Assembly (NCBI GenBank): GCA_027309085.1
Contig: DAIDDL010000043.1
Coordinates: forward strand, 1-34,211
Direction of reading: 5' to 3'
Source: Sulfobacillus sp.
GTDB taxonomy: Bacteria; Bacillota; Sulfobacillia; Sulfobacillales; Sulfobacillaceae
DNA: 34,211 bases
Shown here: positions 34,124 through 34,211 of the stretch, piece after piece
Position numbering within the stretch: position 1 is the first letter of the stretch
Layout: each line of letters begins with the position of its first letter
The notes under the pieces: generated by a model
Told to the model about the DNA's origin: nothing
The model's input: the letters and a program-made list of their open reading frames with translations, nothing else
Database searches by the model: none
Position numbers and translations under genes: made by a program

Positions 34124-34154
34124 GAACCTCCCCCCGGCTAAAGCCGGGGGGTTC
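34124..34154. repeat. GC-rich hairpin typical of an IS200/IS605-type element end
   Basis: CCCCCCGGC (34130-34138) pairs with GCCGGGGGG (34143-34151) around TAAA, with GAACC and TTC outside allowing further pairing. This CCCCCCGGCTAAAGCCGGGG form is, from memory, very common at the right ends of IS1341/IS605 elements and in the 3' part of their omega RNAs. It has no T run on the plus strand. Confidence 0.65.
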
Positions 34155-34211
34155 TAAAAACCTCTACCGTCACACTCTCATCGGCTCTCGCTCCCACTTG
34201 CGCAAGAGTTA
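34138..34211 (-). CDS. Possible C-terminus of a TnpB-type protein (partial, runs off the window)
   Basis: One minus-strand frame is open from the window edge to a TAG inside the hairpin loop (34138-34140), giving 23 residues that include TLAQVGARADESVTVEVF. TnpB genes often end inside this hairpin, and their variable tails look like this. None of the RuvC or zinc-finger motifs fall in the window, so this is only a suggestion. A second frame ending at NSCASGSESR is an alternative tail. Confidence 0.3.
   Translation of the reverse strand, partial: TLAQVGARADESVTVEVFRTPRL

Larger units (their letters stand above)
34122..34211 (-). mobile_element. Probable right end of an IS200/IS605 (IS1341-type, tnpB-bearing) element, rest outside the window
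   Basis: On the minus strand the sequence runs from the window edge through GAGCGAGAGCCGATGAGAG into the GC-rich hairpin and ends near GAGGTTCA (34123-34130). This order, tnpB tail then structured omega RNA then terminal hairpin, is what such elements show. No transposase core is visible here, so the assignment rests on the end structure alone. Confidence 0.5.

Noticed and set aside
34124-34154. Plus-strand rho-independent terminator for the EamA gene
   Set aside because: It is followed by TAAAAA, not a T run, lies 800 bases from the gene, and the hairpin form fits an insertion-element end better.
33957-34157. A 66-aa protein ending LPPAKAGGF
   Set aside because: The ending is just the translation of the GC-rich hairpin, a common artefact near IS200/IS605 ends, and there is no ribosome site.
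1-34211. CRISPR array
   Set aside because: No regularly spaced direct repeats were seen anywhere in the window.

Overview
The window reads as a chromosomal segment of a deep-branching Gram-positive bacterium, most like Sulfobacillus or a related thermo-acidophilic Firmicute. This is inferred from the mix of genes and was not checked by any search. The grounds are: Gram-positive gene orders (ftsE-ftsX, uvrB-uvrA-uvrC, rapZ-yvcK-whiA, heptaprenyl synthase next to rex), strong AGGAGG ribosome sites, frequent GTG and TTG starts, fairly high GC, and a complete 14-gene NADH:quinone oxidoreductase with NuoE, NuoF and NuoG, which most Firmicutes lack.

Layout. (1) 1-110: the 3' part of a 5S rRNA gene and a rho-independent terminator, i.e. 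the end of an rRNA operon. (2) 252-3296, minus strand: a ccdA / thioredoxin-like / Lgt-like membrane protein cluster, followed by ispH behind its own leader with two striking palindromes. (3) 3418-4981, plus: ftsE-ftsX. (4) 5271-13273, plus: uvrB-uvrA-uvrC excision repair genes, a small holin-4-like membrane protein and a Cof-type HAD phosphatase. A 73-aa membrane protein faces them from the minus strand. (5) 13648-16677, plus: rapZ-yvcK-whiA. (6) 16878-30734, plus: nuoABCDEFGHIJKLMN, tightly packed and mostly with overlapping start and stop codons. (7) 30830-33328, plus: a polyprenyl diphosphate synthase (menaquinone side chain), the redox repressor rex and an EamA permease. (8) 33341-34211: an AT-richer accessory edge. 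It holds a mazEF toxin-antitoxin locus broken by three single-base frameshifts, then a hairpin typical of an IS200/IS605-type element end, with a possible TnpB C-terminus running off the window.

How it fits together. Regions 6 and 7 form a respiratory block: complex I oxidises NADH and reduces menaquinone, the synthase supplies the quinone tail, and Rex senses NADH/NAD+. Region 2 supplies extracytoplasmic thiol chemistry and an isoprenoid precursor enzyme (IspH) that feeds the same quinone pathway. Regions 4 and 5 are conserved housekeeping.

I see no clear undescribed multi-gene defence or biosynthetic system. The items most worth following are the decayed mazEF, the IS200/IS605-type end with its would-be guide sequence, the palindromes around the ispH and hepT promoters, and the catalytically degenerate Lgt-like protein in the ccdA cluster.
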